From: Russula earlei
Taxonomy: Eukaryota > Basidiomycota > Agaricomycetes > Russulales > Russulaceae
Direction of reading: 5' to 3'
Assembly: GCA_025769875.1 (NCBI GenBank)
Contig: JAGFNK010000442.1
Location: 1 to 43,127, forward strand
Length of the DNA stretch: 43,127 bases
Shown here: one piece after another, positions 1 to 11,100 of the stretch
Position numbering within the stretch: position 1 is the first letter of the stretch
Layout: the number at the start of each line of letters is the position of its first letter
Program-made: the position numbers and the translations under genes
Notes under the pieces: model-generated
Told to the model about the DNA's origin: nothing
Seen by the model: only the letters and a program-made list of their open reading frames with translations
Databases searched by the model: none

Positions 1-85
1 CGCCACCTATGCCGCATACCACCTGTTCCGACCCTTGCCCACCTGCTCCTGAGTCCTCAAAGGATCAGCAATACGTGTCTTGACA
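1..85 (+). repeat. 3' end of a family D LTR (copy D4), cut by the window edge
   Basis: These bases match the last 85 bases of the complete family D LTR ending at 15734, including the terminal TTGACA, with scattered changes. The reverse transcriptase of Gypsy-C resumes at base 86, so this LTR was inserted into that gene, antisense to it. The next five bases (GTTCC) are the candidate TSD, but the left partner lies outside the window. Whether it is a solo LTR or the end of a full element cannot be seen. Confidence 0.85.
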
Positions 86-961
86 GTTCCTTGGTTGATT
101 CTAAAGCCCAAGAAGTTGATTTCTCTTTGTTCGAAGGCACACTTGGACACCTTAAGGAAGTAAGAGTCTCTTTCAAGGAGGTTGAGGAACTCATGTGTGA
201 TTTGTTGATGTAGGTGTTCTTCCCCCAAACCTGTGGCTATTGCCACATCATCTAGGTAGTTGCAGGTGTTCTCCAGGTACTTGAGGAGCCAGGGTCTGAG
301 GGTATGGTTCATTGCTTGTTGGAAGGCTGCCAGGGCATTGGTGAAGCCAAAGCCCATTACCATAGGGATGAAGGTGCCAAACTGGGTTTTGAAGGCCCCC
401 TTGTGTCAGTCTTCTGGGTGAATTAGGATGTTGTTGTAACCAGCCCTAACATTGAATTTGCTAAAAGTGGTCTTACCCCTTAGTTGGTTTAATTGTTCTT
501 CCATATTTGGTAAGGCATGGTAGTCAGGGACGGTGGCATTGTTGAGTTTTTGGTAGTCTACTGCCATTCATGGGGTGGTGCCATCCTTCTTTTGGACAAA
601 GAAGATGGGGGATACGAAGTCCAAGATACCATCCTTGATGAAACCCTTGGCTAGATCTTCTTGTATTTGTCTTGACAGTTCTTGTTTCTCATTCTGTGGA
701 AGGGGGTAAGCTTGGCAATCAAGGAATTTGGGGGCATCTGGTTTCAGGGTGATTCTGAAGTTGAGTTCTCCTCAACTGGGTGGGAGTCATTTGTCTGCTT
801 CTTCTGAGAAGACCTTTTGGTGATGTGAGTATTCTAGGGGAATGGTGGTTGTTCTTATTTGTGCGACCCAAACTTTTGGTGGGTTCATTAAGGGTACAGG
901 GGTGAGAAGAATCCCTAGGTGGTTTCTAAGGTGACCAGTGTTCCAGTTAACAAGGGGGTTT
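86..961 (-). pseudogene. Gypsy-C pol: reverse transcriptase (broken)
   Basis: The minus frame carries the reverse transcriptase fingers and palm, including a QKKDGTTP segment, VDYQKLN, and the catalytic YLDD box at 247-258, ending in NFLGF at the D4 LTR. Reverse transcriptase copies the element RNA into cDNA inside virus-like particles. Three in-frame TGA codons (772-774, 568-570, 406-408) fall where the family is expected to have arginine, fitting CGA to TGA transitions. The first codons after the E1 LTR are the end of the protease region (PLVNWNTG). RNase H and integrase are missing from view. Confidence 0.85.
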
Positions 962-1925
962 TGTCATGAACCATTCTCCGGAAAGGGCCCTTGAAGGACC
1001 CTTCCTTATAGAAGGAAACCCAGCCTCTATGGTGTCACCCTGTTCACATGAGCAAAAGGGGTGAGTAGAGGTGTCCACAATATTGTGCGTGCATTGTCGC
1101 ACGAGCGATTCTTGGCACAATTGACATACAGCAAGCCCCACTTAATGGCAACCCTTCTAGCAATAAAAGACAGTATTAGGGCCTTCCTAAGGACCCTTTA
1201 GGACGACGCTAGGTGCTCTATAATAGGCACTAACCTAGTATCAAAGACCCTACAACACATTATTAGACCAACTCTAATAACTATAGAATGAACTATAAGG
1301 CAATACTAAGGACCTTAATAGAAGTATTAGGGTCGACTCTAAGGACCCTAATAGAACTATATAAGGGCCTTATAAAGATAACACCATTCCCTAAACCAGA
1401 CTATAAGTCCTCAAATGACCAGCCCTAAACTAACTAACAGAAAATGAATCACGTGTACACACGTGCACTAAAGCAGTGAACATGTGGACAGTGAAGGCTC
1501 TTACTCATCAAGAGAAGCCTTCTTACTCAGCAGCTTACTGAGCATGACTGAGCATGCTCAGTAAGCGCACTCCAACTTCTTACTCATCACTCTATTGTGC
1601 TTGATAACAAGGTTACGACTTGTTCCCTATTTAGCAGTTCTCTTGTAGTATATAAGCGCTCAATAAAGTAGCGGACAGTCCTCAGACTGTCCATTTGTTT
1701 ATGGCACTCTCCATTCCTGGGATACTCCTTTAAGGACCGTCCCCTTGTGACCACCCTGGCTACTTCCCTGCATACCTGCTCTACTCTACCAGTAATGGTA
1801 CCTCTCTGGTACTTGATACTGCTTTGGACTCTACTCTTTGCCCACACCGTCCTGGACATCTATCAACTCATCTTCAAACTGACCCCTCGCTCTTGAACTG
1901 GATAGTTCAACAGTGAGTCTTGACA
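962..1925 (+). repeat. Solo LTR of family E (copy E1) inside Gypsy-C pol
   Basis: 964 bp, starting TGTCATGAACC and ending TTGACA, homologous along its length to copies E2 (11317-12277) and E3 (39959-40918). A TATA box (TATATAAG) lies near 1650 on the plus strand, so it is antisense to its Gypsy-C host. Unlike E2 and E3 it has no TSD: the left flank is GGTTT and the right flank CATTC. Several host codons expected between the flanks are also missing. It has lost many CpG sites kept in E3, so it is the oldest of the three copies. Confidence 0.92.
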
Positions 1926-2306
1926 CATTCTATCTTCTCCCAAATTGGTAACGTAAAAGGTGAGAAGTCATGTGGTTGGGCCATGTTGTACGGCCATATG
2001 AGCATAATGGGTTAGTGCTCCTCCTTGATTGCTAGTGCCATCTACATTGATGATGGGTCTGGGGGTTCTGAGGGTTTGAAGTGGGATTTGTAATTTTCCC
2101 ATGATTCCTTTGCTGATGAAATTTTCTGTTGCTCCACTGTCAAGGAGCACTTGACCAGTCTTTCCATTGGTTGTTAACATAAAAGCAACTTTCATTGAGT
2201 TTTCTTTATGGTTGACAATGGTATCTATTTGGGCCTCTGTGCCAACTGTCACACTTTGGCCTAGAGAAAATCCTCTTTGAGGATGAGGTCCCAGATTTTG
2301 GCTCAT
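1926..2306 (-). pseudogene. Gypsy-C pol: aspartic protease (broken)
   Basis: Reading leftwards from ATG 2306-2304, the translation contains the retropepsin active site LLDSGATENF and the downstream NVDGTSNQGG segment typical of fungal chromodomain Gypsy elements. The enzyme would cleave the Gag-Pol polyprotein. The frame stops (TGA) near 1968, but a one-step shift recovers the conserved FYVTNLGEDRM segment, which ends exactly at the E1 LTR. The ATG overlaps the gag TGA stop (ATGA at 2306-2303), so protease lies in the -1 frame relative to gag, as in Gypsy-A and Gypsy-B. Confidence 0.85.
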
Positions 2307-3745
2307 TCTTCAGCTGGCAGGGCTTTCATGCAGGCTACCATAGAGGCTGGTTCTTCTTCTTTAGATGGTTCTGAGGTTGGTTCGGTGGTGCAAGCTTTGG
2401 AAGTGGTTGGGGTCAAGCTTTTGGGGCATTCCTGGCTGAGGTGGCCTTTTTCCCTGCAGTGGAAGCAATGCCCTTCTTTTGCTAACTGTTTCCTTTCTTC
2501 CTCTGTGAGCTTTTTAAAGTTGGACTTGGCAGCATCCACTTGCATTTGATCAGGGTGATGAGTTTTATGTTCTGAGGAGGAGTGTGTGGTTTTCTTCCCC
2601 TTGAGTTTCTCTCTTATGGTGACAAATCGTTGATGTTGTCTTCTGGCTTCTTCCTTCCATTCCTGGAGGGTGGTGGGCCAGACATCTTTAGGATTGCATG
2701 GTAAAGTCCACTTTTGAGCCCATTTTTGAAGCTCTCAATGGCAATTATGTCTGTTTCCAGCCATCCTGTTTTGGTTAGGAGTTGTTTGAAGGTGGAGATG
2801 TAGTCATCAAGGGAGTCTTTCATCTCATGTTTGACAAGAGCTGCTTGGGTGTATTCCTTTTCTGTGGTGTTGGTGAATTTGAATGTGAAATCCATGACAA
2901 AGTCATTCCACAAAACTTTGTCATGCCTGTTGATCAAGTTTTGGGCTCTGGTTATTTTTTCTCTAAGGGCAGTGACTTGTGAGTTCATCCAATCTTCCAC
3001 CTTTTCCCCTTGAATGTAGGAGAGGGCTAAGATGACCCTTTTAGAGGGGTCGATCATGACTGCCTTGTTGTTGTTGAGTCCCCAGTATAGGTTAAATTCC
3101 ATGATAAGATGTTTTGTTTCTTTTGCCTATGAAGACTGTGGGTTCTTTGCCACTAAGGGATCCATTGGTCCTTTGGGCAATCTGTGGTGCTTGTGCAGCG
3201 ATTAGGGGTTGTGCAGCGATCCGAGGAGCTGGGGCTGCAGCTTGTGGGACTTGTGCTGCCATAGTGAGTTCTGAGGGTGTCTGGGGTTCTGGTGGTTCGA
3301 TAGGTTCCTGGATTTCAGGAAGGTTCTGTGGTTCTGGGGTCTCAGGAAGTGTCTGAGGTTCGGTGGTATTTTCTGGTTCAAGGGGTTCAGGGGGGTTGCC
3401 TTCTATGGAAGAGGCTTCTGATCCTGATGGAGGTTCATAGAGGGGTTCGTGTTCCCTCCAGTAGCCTAATCCAAGGCTGTTCCTAATGAGTTCAAGGTCC
3501 TGGTGAGTGTAGAGCTGCCCTCTTCTGAGTTGTAGCTCAAACCAGCAGTTGTTGATAAATTCAACAGGTTGTTTTCAGTGGTAACATAGCAAAGGAAGGT
3601 GTGGAAACTGTCCCAGGTGGCAGTTCCAACAACATGTTCAGGAAGGTCTGGGGAGGGTCTAGGTTGGACACAGATCCAGCGGTTTGGTGGTAGTTCAAGG
3701 TTGATCTCCAGAATGGAGTAGGAAAGCTTAGCTTGTGTTATGGCA
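2303..3745 (-). pseudogene. Gypsy-C gag (broken)
   Basis: Three pieces read leftwards. An N-terminal part (about 3745-3110) has an acidic, proline/glutamate-rich tract (PEPQTLPETPEPQ). A capsid-like helical domain (3102-2614) contains ILALSYIQGEKVEDWMNSQV. A C-terminal part (2545-2303) carries the CCHC zinc knuckle CFHCREKGHLSQEC. Gag builds the particle and packages RNA. A TGA at 3575-3577 and frame changes near 3108 and 2610 break it. The start codon is uncertain: no clean ATG opens the N-terminal frame. Confidence 0.8.
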
Positions 3746-3792
3746 TCACAGCCATTGGAGCATTAGCTCAAAGTTCAGTGGGGCCAAGTCCC

Positions 3793-4434
3793 TGTGACCT
3801 GGTTCAAGGGTTCAGTGGGGGCCAGCTCAAAGAGACCAGATCAAGGGTTTAGCATCTCAAGGTTGAGTCTGACAATGACTCAGTCCACAGACAGAGTTGA
3901 TCTCCTGGTTTCACAGAAGAGGAGGATGATGAAAGAGGCAGAGGAGGAAGAGGAACACAAGGGTTCCTTGAGGTGTGCTCAGGTCAAGCAGGATGTAAGC
4001 CAGCACAAGCAAGTTGTGATTGGGAGAGTATACAGGGCAAAGGATACAACAGGAAATGGGACAAAACTAAGCTTGGGGCATTTCCCCAGCTTTTACAGGT
4101 GCTTAAATACTGTATATAGTGAGGCTGTACAGTACTATATGTGGAACAATAGATAAAAGGTGAGCCAATAGCAAAAAGAGATTAATAACAAGGTGAAACA
4201 CAAGGAGGTAAAGTGACAGCTGTCAATCACTATCAAGGGATGAAACGGTAACCAAAGAGACAAGGGTGACAGAAGAGAACAATAACAGAAACAGGTTAGA
4301 GACGAACCAATAAGGGGGTAAGTCATGACAGTTATGAACTGCTCTGAACTGGTCCAGTGACCATGGGGCATCCACACAACAGACCAGTCTATGAAATTCA
4401 TGAACCAGGCCAGGCCGGTTTCCCAAAGGTCACA
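3793..4434 (-). repeat. Predicted 5' LTR of Gypsy-C
   Basis: A 642-bp block begins TGTGACCT and ends AGGTCACA, giving 8-bp inverted ends of the TG...CA type, and lies immediately upstream of gag on the minus strand. A minus-strand TATA-like box (CTATATACAG, about 4120) fits a promoter. No second copy is in view because the 3' end of the element is beyond the window, so the boundaries come only from the terminal inverted repeat and position. No self-complementary primer site like those in Gypsy-A and -B was found. Confidence 0.45.
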
Positions 4435-4459
4435 TGGTGTCATAGTGGGAGAGAGGTAA

Positions 4460-4991
4460 GGCCCCTTTTACCAACCAAGAATTCTTGAATCTTGAACTTG
4501 AACTTGGATTTCGGGATTTTCTGGGAGTGACAGGAATGACAGGTGTGATGTAAGTGACATAATAAACTAATATGAGTCCATTTCAAATATGAGTTATTTT
4601 TTGGTGTGATTTGCTGGGTTTACATGTGATATGTAAAATATTTTTTCTAACCCTTCCTTCCACTCCTTCCAAGTGAGGTATTTGCAAGCATGTCAGTGTC
4701 ACCAATGTGTGGGTGCACATCTTTGTGCAAATTTTGTATGTGCAGCTCTGGTGAAAATGGGGCTGCAAGCACCCAGATGTTGAGCTCGAGTTGGACTGCT
4801 CAACTCCAAGTTTGACACTGACACATCATGTGTAACCCCATATATGCAAATATGCAAATGACAACAGAAAAAAATGCATATTAATTTATTATATACATCA
4901 TATCACTTACATCACTCCTGTCACTCCCAGAAAATCCCAAAATCCAAGTTCAAGTTCAAGATTCAAGAATTCTTGGTTGGTAAAAGGGGCC
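4460..4991. mobile_element. Harbinger-like MITE, 532 bp, TSD TAA
   Basis: Both ends begin GGCCCCTTTTACC and continue as a terminal inverted repeat matching over about 75 bp with one mismatch (4460-4535 against 4991-4916), then with a short gap for roughly 40 bp more. It is flanked on both sides by TAA (4457-4459 and 4992-4994). A 3-bp TAA duplication and GGCC-rich ends are typical of PIF/Harbinger elements. No coding capacity is seen inside, so it is non-autonomous. Confidence 0.85.
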
Positions 4992-4994
4992 TAA

Positions 4995-6108
4995 GGTGGT
5001 TGTGATCACAACATTGATACCCAACTAGAGACACTTAATAACCAGGTCAACAACAATATACTCAGGACAGATGATGCACTATGGAGTATGAGCTAAGGGC
5101 AGGAGATTTGACTTACATCAGCAAACCACAAAAAAAATTCCCAGGTTTTTGTTGGTTTCCGCTGGTTTCCCAGTTTCCGGAAACCGAAAACCCAGAAACT
5201 GGGAAACCTGGTAGACATCATGAAGCACACTGGAAAACAATTCAAGTTTTCTATGGTCTTATTGACCATCTGAGTGAGCAACGCTGGCACCTTGCACTGG
5301 AATGTGCAGACAATGATGGTGACAATGAATCCCTTCATGCTGATGCTTTGATGATATCTGCATTCCATGCTGATCTGTATATACCTGAGAGTCCCATCAA
5401 GGCTTAGATCCATATGAGCTCAAATTGACTTCCAATTACAAGTAGAAACGACATATACCCTATTTCTGACCATTTTTTTAATACTATAGTTCTACCAGTT
5501 TCCATACTTTCGACAGGTTTCTGTTAGTTTCTTAGGTTTCCATGAAAGATACTCTCAGGTTGTTTCCGGGAAACCAGACATGGGTTTCCCAGTCTCCCGG
5601 TTTCCCAGTTTCCATTGGTTTTTTTTGGTTTCCTGAGGTGAGAAACTGATGGAAACTAAAATCCATCTTTAGTGATGTAGTCTTCCAAGGTGCTACTGAG
5701 GTTTACTTAACCTTCAATCCTTTGATCACATCATGGCCCCCATCTCAATGTGCTCTCCATGCTCAAAGCCGCCTCGGTAGCGGCGCGTGGTCGACTCGCT
5801 GGTAACAGAAAGGATCTCGACAAGCCGAAACGGGAGATCTGCCTAAGGTTCTGTTCCATTACATCTGTCACAATATTGTTCTATCATGATTTGATGGATG
5901 GATAAACCCACTCATCCTGATCCTGATCCTGCACTGATGGACAAGGGGTAGGTGAACACGTCGCCGTATAAAGCCAATGCCTGCAATTATAGCTGTGCCA
6001 ATTATTACATACTACCAGGTGCTGGCTACCGAAAATCTTCCTAAATCTTCTACCCCGCTATCTTGTTTACCCCAACAACTTCGAACATACTCACATTCAT
6101 AAGAAACA
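4995..6108. other. Intergenic sequence with GTTTCC-rich inverted motifs, no recognised gene
   Basis: From 5140 to 5215 a run built from GGTTTCC/GGAAACC words forms a long imperfect palindrome (AGGTTT near 5145, AAACCT near 5207), and similar GTTTCC-rich sequence recurs at 5510-5665. Between them a plus-strand open frame (to 5407) ends in ordinary-looking sequence (HLALECADNDGDNESLHADA), which I do not recognise; it may be an exon relic. 5700-6108 is probably the upstream region of the secreted-protein gene. No tRNA or rRNA was found. Confidence 0.4.
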
Positions 6109-6548
6109 ATGCGAACCTCTGTCGTTGCGATATCCTGCCTCGCCATTGGCATCACTCTGTCATTCGCACTTCCATCAGGGTACACCAATCTCTTTAACTC
6201 CTCTTTCTCCCATGAAATTGACATTACTAAAGAGATGGTATTACCGACTGGAAAAGCCTTCCTTACTCAAAAAAGAATCTCACAGTGCGTAAACAGAAGG
6301 AGCTGGACAAGATATCCCAGAAGCTGGCCAATCACAACTATGCGCAATGGGCCCTCGCACAGGGGCTTATTCCCGGTTCCGACGAAATGCGGCGCTTGCG
6401 AGATGCGCATTACATAGAAACGCAACCCTTAGAGCAGGAACTGAAAAAATTCAACCGAAAGACTCCGGTCCAGGAGAGTGTTGATGGGGTGGACTTCGTG
6501 CACAAGGTGTGGCGCATGAGTGACAAGCAGATACAGGAGATCGAATAA
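6109..6548 (+). CDS. Small secreted protein, one intron (hypothetical)
   Basis: Exon 1 (6109-6237) starts at an ATG and encodes a classic signal peptide: MRTSVV, then a hydrophobic core (AISCLAIGITLSFAL), probably cleaved near residues 20-24. The frame is then interrupted, and the best repair is a 59-bp intron, 6238-6296 (GTATTA...CAG), joining in phase 0 to exon 2 (6297-6548). Exon 2 is a charged, helical stretch ending in TAA. The product would be about 126 residues with no cysteine-rich pattern and no domain I recognise. It looks intact, unlike its neighbours. The intron donor is not the usual GTATGT/GTAAGT, so a frameshifted pseudogene is the alternative. Confidence 0.6.
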
Positions 6549-6746
6549 AATGTCCCGAGAAGTCACTGTATGGCATTTTACTATACCTGTGCCCTCAGAC
6601 AAATTAGCCAAGACATGTACTAGTATGACATGTACTAGTATTAATAGCCTGTTGGACTCGACCGTATCGCCCGCGCCTCTTCGTCCTGTATTCATCATCG
6701 CCTACACCTCCACCACGTACGATAGAGTCAGACACACTGCACGTCC

Positions 6747-7451
6747 ATGGGCACAGTCCGTATCTACAGCACATGGCACGGAGAAACGGAAGAGAACAAG
6801 CAGGGGATAATCCAGGGACAACTGGATATGGCTCTCAATGCTGAGGGCGAGAAGCAGGCAGATCTCGTAGCAAAGGCGTTGAAAGATGTCCCGTTCGACG
6901 CCTGCTACTTCAGCGACCTCCGGCGTGCGCGGATACTGCGAAGCGAATCCTAGTATATCACGACGGAGTGGGGTTACAGACACAAACGGCATTACGAGGA
7001 CGGGTGCGTCGAGGTCTCATCAACCCACCGGAATTTTTGCATTTCCTGACCCGAATAGCATATGGGCCATTTCCAAGGTCGCCTCTATGAAGACTTCAAG
7101 GCCAAGAGACTTGTCCAGAAAGAGGGAGAAGGGTCGCAGAAGCCGAAGAGCTCGGAGAGCTCGGAGAGCGTGACGAGGCGCGCGGTGACGTGGTGGAACG
7201 AGACGATAGTAGGGACGACGGCGTCGCACGTTCTGGTCGTCAGCCACAGCGCGTGGATATCTCGGCTGGTGGAAGGACTGCTGGAACAGGAATCCATCCG
7301 CGCGGCCTCGGGTGTGATGGTCTCCCGTGGGAGGCACGATAACGCGGGGGTGTCGATCATCGAGATGCCGAGGGAGAGGGGTCGCGGTAATCTGCTGCAA
7401 TTCGGGAGTGTGATGGACTTGCGGGAAAACGTGGAGACCGACGCAGTGTAG
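6747..7451 (+). pseudogene. Phosphoglycerate mutase-like histidine phosphatase, copy 1 (inactivated)
   Basis: The N-terminus reads MGTVRIYSTWHGETEENKQ. In this superfamily the motif is RHGE, whose histidine is phosphorylated and whose arginine binds phosphate; here arginine is TRP (TGG, one transition from CGG). GIIQGQLD and SDLRRA follow as in the family. A frameshift near 6940 ends the first frame, and reading resumes as LVYHDGV. A 55-bp intron, 7004-7058 (GTGCGT...CTGAC...TAG), then joins GHFQGRLYEDF in frame. The C-terminal half is open to TAG 7451 and keeps the second catalytic histidine region (VVSHSAWISRLVEG). The start ATG and 5' flank match the second copy at 42869. Confidence 0.85.
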
Positions 7452-7556
7452 TTCTGCGTTATACAGTTATGGATAATAAAGGTGTCCCGAGTCGGTATTT
7501 GGGGTCTCGACCTTGTACAACGCTACTTTTGCTGAGCTGAGAACTCCGACTGCCGA

Positions 7557-7564
7557 GTTCATTG
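7557..7564. repeat. Left TSD of hAT-1
   Basis: GTTCATTG occurs here and again exactly at 12781-12788, abutting both ends of hAT-1. An 8-bp duplication is diagnostic of hAT insertion. Confidence 0.95.
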
Positions 7565-8118
7565 TAAGGCTCCAACTGTATTATCTATTTACTGTATATA
7601 TACGGTAAATACTGTATATGTATATGTATATATATACCCTCCAAGCTGAAAGTCAGGTATACAGTAAATATACAGTATATAGTTGTTTAGACAGTTATAG
7701 ACAGTTACTTCACTCATGCAGTTAAGTAAGAGCATCAATGGGTCTGCTTCTCGCAGTGACTCGCAGGCGTTGACATGTAATATATTCGGCAATTGTCAAT
7801 GTTTTTCCCACCTTCGTTGCCAGCTGCCAGAACCCATTTTCTCGTACAACATTGAAGCCATTACTCTCATATAGACCTCCTATGGACAACAGTGCATGGT
7901 CATGCTCATACATGGTCTCTGGCTGGCACAAAAATCAATGGGAGTGAGTTATCATGATGTGTGCTTGACAACCAGCCATTAACCTTCTTTACAGAAAGGA
8001 TCCGTCAGTTGATGAAGCATAGGCAACTACATACGAAGCAGTAGCGGTAGGGGTTGTAATTTATAAGTCGCATTCAAAAATCTTGGTCTTTGTGACCGCA
8101 CCTTCTTTGAGACTCGGA

Positions 8119-11100
8119 ATGAGGCCATCTAACTTCATCATGTCTGTATCATCGGCACGCACTACTGTGGAAGATCAACTCAAACACTTAAAAGCTCTTG
8201 TGTCATCTTTACCCTCAAGTGTTCCTTCTGCAACCGAAGATGGCTGTATTGCCACTGTATTTAACAACATTCCCGAATCTGAGGATCCAGACGACCAATG
8301 GCCTGTTTTTAACCATCGAATGGATGCGCTTTTTGGTGAAGACCTACGCGAGAATGGCCGTCTCCTCAATGTCAAGAGAGGTCCATTTGGAATGGACATG
8401 GTCGTTCAGTATGCTGCAAATGCTGTCCGAGCTGGCAATCTGCTTTGGGAGCCAACGAAGATAAAACTAGATAGGCTCCTCACTGAAGTTCGATACTTGA
8501 GGTATGTACTCGACTCGAACTAATATTTATTCTCATTACTAATGTCTGTACACCCAGCAAACACACAAACCCAAAGACAAAGCTCACATTGACCATTCCG
8601 GCACTCAAGCGAAGAACATCTGCTGTGGAAGAGGAAGACGAGGACACAGATTTAGACTACGCACCTCCAAAGCGACCACACCCAGAGCCAAAGTCGCCTA
8701 CCGATGTTTTTAACAGTCAAGGCGAAGAGGAGACGGAGCACACCAACTTAGGGGAAAGGCTGGTTTGTGAATTAAAGACGGTACTGGATTTCCATTAATC
8801 AAACTTTGTTTAGCAAGTGAAACATCCGCCAGGAGTTGTCACTCACAAGGTAGGTGTTAGCATATACATATATCTTACTTTTCTTTCCTGTACTGACAAA
8901 AATAACAGGCGAAAACCACTGCAAAGGGAAAAGACGCGACAAAGACAAACATGAAGAAGGCAGTGGGGAAGGATAGTGCCATGGTGAAAAGGAAGACAGG
9001 ATTGGCAGATTGACCCACTGGATATCGAGACTGATGAATCTGATGGCGGGTCTGCTCTTCAAGCCCTTGAGGTTCAGGAGCAAAGTCAGGGTGCTCGCCG
9101 TGGGCCAGCAAATGGAAGTTTGCGGCACTTTCATGACCCGGTTCCTGTTTTGACCAAGGATCGTTCTTTGCGATGGGAGTTTAAGTGCAAGTATTGCCCG
9201 TGGTACGTTTATGTTGTTTACCTATGTGTGGTGTGATTGACATTCTGTCTCTAGTCTCTGTTCAGTTGTATGGACTGTCAGCGACAAGGACATGACATTT
9301 GATGATGAACCGAAGCTGCCAAAGCTTAATAACCTTGCTAGCCATGCCTCCGAGTGCAAGAAAACTGATCGTGAAGCGCCATGTGCTAGCAACCAGCCCT
9401 TTACTCACGCTCGCTTGAATATCAAGCAGAGTGCTGACCTTATGGCCGAATATCTTAAAGCAGGCAAACTCAACCCAGCCATCATGCCAACTCAAAAGGG
9501 GTTCCTTCGACTCTTCTCTGCGTGGATACTTGATGAGAGCCTCCCTTGGACAACAGGCAAAGCACCGTCGCTTGATATTCTCCTCAAATATTTGAAGGTC
9601 AAGTTTATCCTTCTGAGCGATACAACAGTCAGGAATCAACTGGGCAAGATATTTCTTGAACTACATGGGAAGGTTGTTCATGAGTTTGTGGTACATCCTC
9701 TCCTGTTTCAGTTGGCTTCTATCTGTTAATGTGCTTTAGAATGTAAAGTCGAGAATTGCATATGCAACGGACACTTGGACTACACGGCAAATGGTTTATA
9801 CATTTGCCTGCACTATTGGCTCCTTCGTGAACTGATGACTGGGAACTCATCCAGCATGTCATAGACTTCGCTCCTCTTCAGGACAAGGAGCACGAAGGCT
9901 TATATGCAGGAAAGGCTTTCATGGATAGCGTACGCAAACGCGGTGGTCTTGATAAGATATGTCTTTTTGTTTCGCTGTCAAACATTCTACAATTTCTGGG
10001 CAAATAATCCTGGAAAAGTACAATGTTCCCTATACTCCAGACATGCACATCCGGTGCATTGCACATGTGGTGAATCTTGTTGTTCAGGCATTTTTAGCAG
10101 CGATGGACAAGGCGGATTCCCCTGACAATAATGACTACTTTCTTCTTCACAAAGAGTCATCAATACACTATGACCCAGACGGTGATGAGGATCATATTGC
10201 AATGGAGTATGAGAACGTGGATTTGGAGGCAGTGGATGCAGATGGAGATGAAGTCCTCGATATCACAGAGGAGAAGGCAATCGAAGATATTCAGCATAGC
10301 AGCCCGCTAAAACGGGTATTCAATTTGTCTCCTGATTTATTGGTCTGCACTTATTCAGCCCTTTGTCTAGCTGCGCTTTGTAATGACAAAGATTGTATCA
10401 TCACCTCAGCGCCGTGCCAAATTCCCAAGCTCACGCACAAGAAATATGCTGGCAGTCTAGAGAAGAAAGCACGCGCTCGCCTTATGGTGGTTCGGGATGT
10501 TCAAACATGATGGAATTATACACATGCGATGATCCATCGCGCACTGTTACTGAAGGAGGTAAGCACACCATGGGCCATACATATTTTTGTCTCAAGTTAA
10601 GTTTTGGTGTAGGCCGTCAATGCATGGGTCTTCCACTCCCCGAGTCTTCATGGATGTATTCTTTTGCCAGCTGACTGGACATTGTTGGAACAGCTAGCTG
10701 ATGTTCTTGAGGCATGCCCCTTTCTTTCGAACTTTAAGACACAACTGATTGTAAATAATAGGTTTTTACCCAGGTTACACTGCAAATGTCACGGGCATCA
10801 ATCCCAACAATCCCATTTGTCCTTCCAGCATATGAGAAGATGGATCGTCATCTGGTCAAGGTATCCAAAGGAGCAACATATAGTCCAGCTCTACGATGCG
10901 CTGCACTGGCAGGACAGGGCAAGCTCTTAAAGTACAGGGCGCTGGCCAAGAACAACCAGTTCTACACTATCGCAACGGGTTCACAGTCTAGTGTCTGAAT
11001 TTGATATCTTACTCAAAAATTCTTGATGGCAGTTCTCCATCCATTCTTTCGAGCAGAGTGGTTCAAGCATACTGTTTCACAGGACCTCCGAGGACCACAA

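Larger units (their letters stand above)
86..4434 (-). mobile_element. Ty3/Gypsy retrotransposon Gypsy-C, partial and decayed
   Basis: Read on the minus strand, the order is predicted LTR (4434-3793), gag with a CCHC knuckle, aspartic protease, then reverse transcriptase, which runs into LTR D4 at base 85. A solo LTR of family E splits protease from reverse transcriptase. The rest (RNase H, integrase, 3' LTR) would lie left of the window. Premature TGA stops at 406-408, 568-570, 772-774 and 3575-3577, plus a frameshift near 3108, show it is dead. The Gypsy assignment rests on gene order and motifs and is secure; the outer LTR boundary is less so. Confidence 0.85.

Noticed and set aside
3114..4156. 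Plus-strand ORFs opposite Gypsy-C gag and its LTR
   Set aside because: The minus strand has recognisable gag; the plus-strand frames are shadows with low-complexity composition.
5760..5850. Possible tRNA-like sequence near GCCGCCTCGGTAGCGGCG
   Set aside because: No cloverleaf with A and B boxes could be formed; it is only a local GC-rich inverted repeat.
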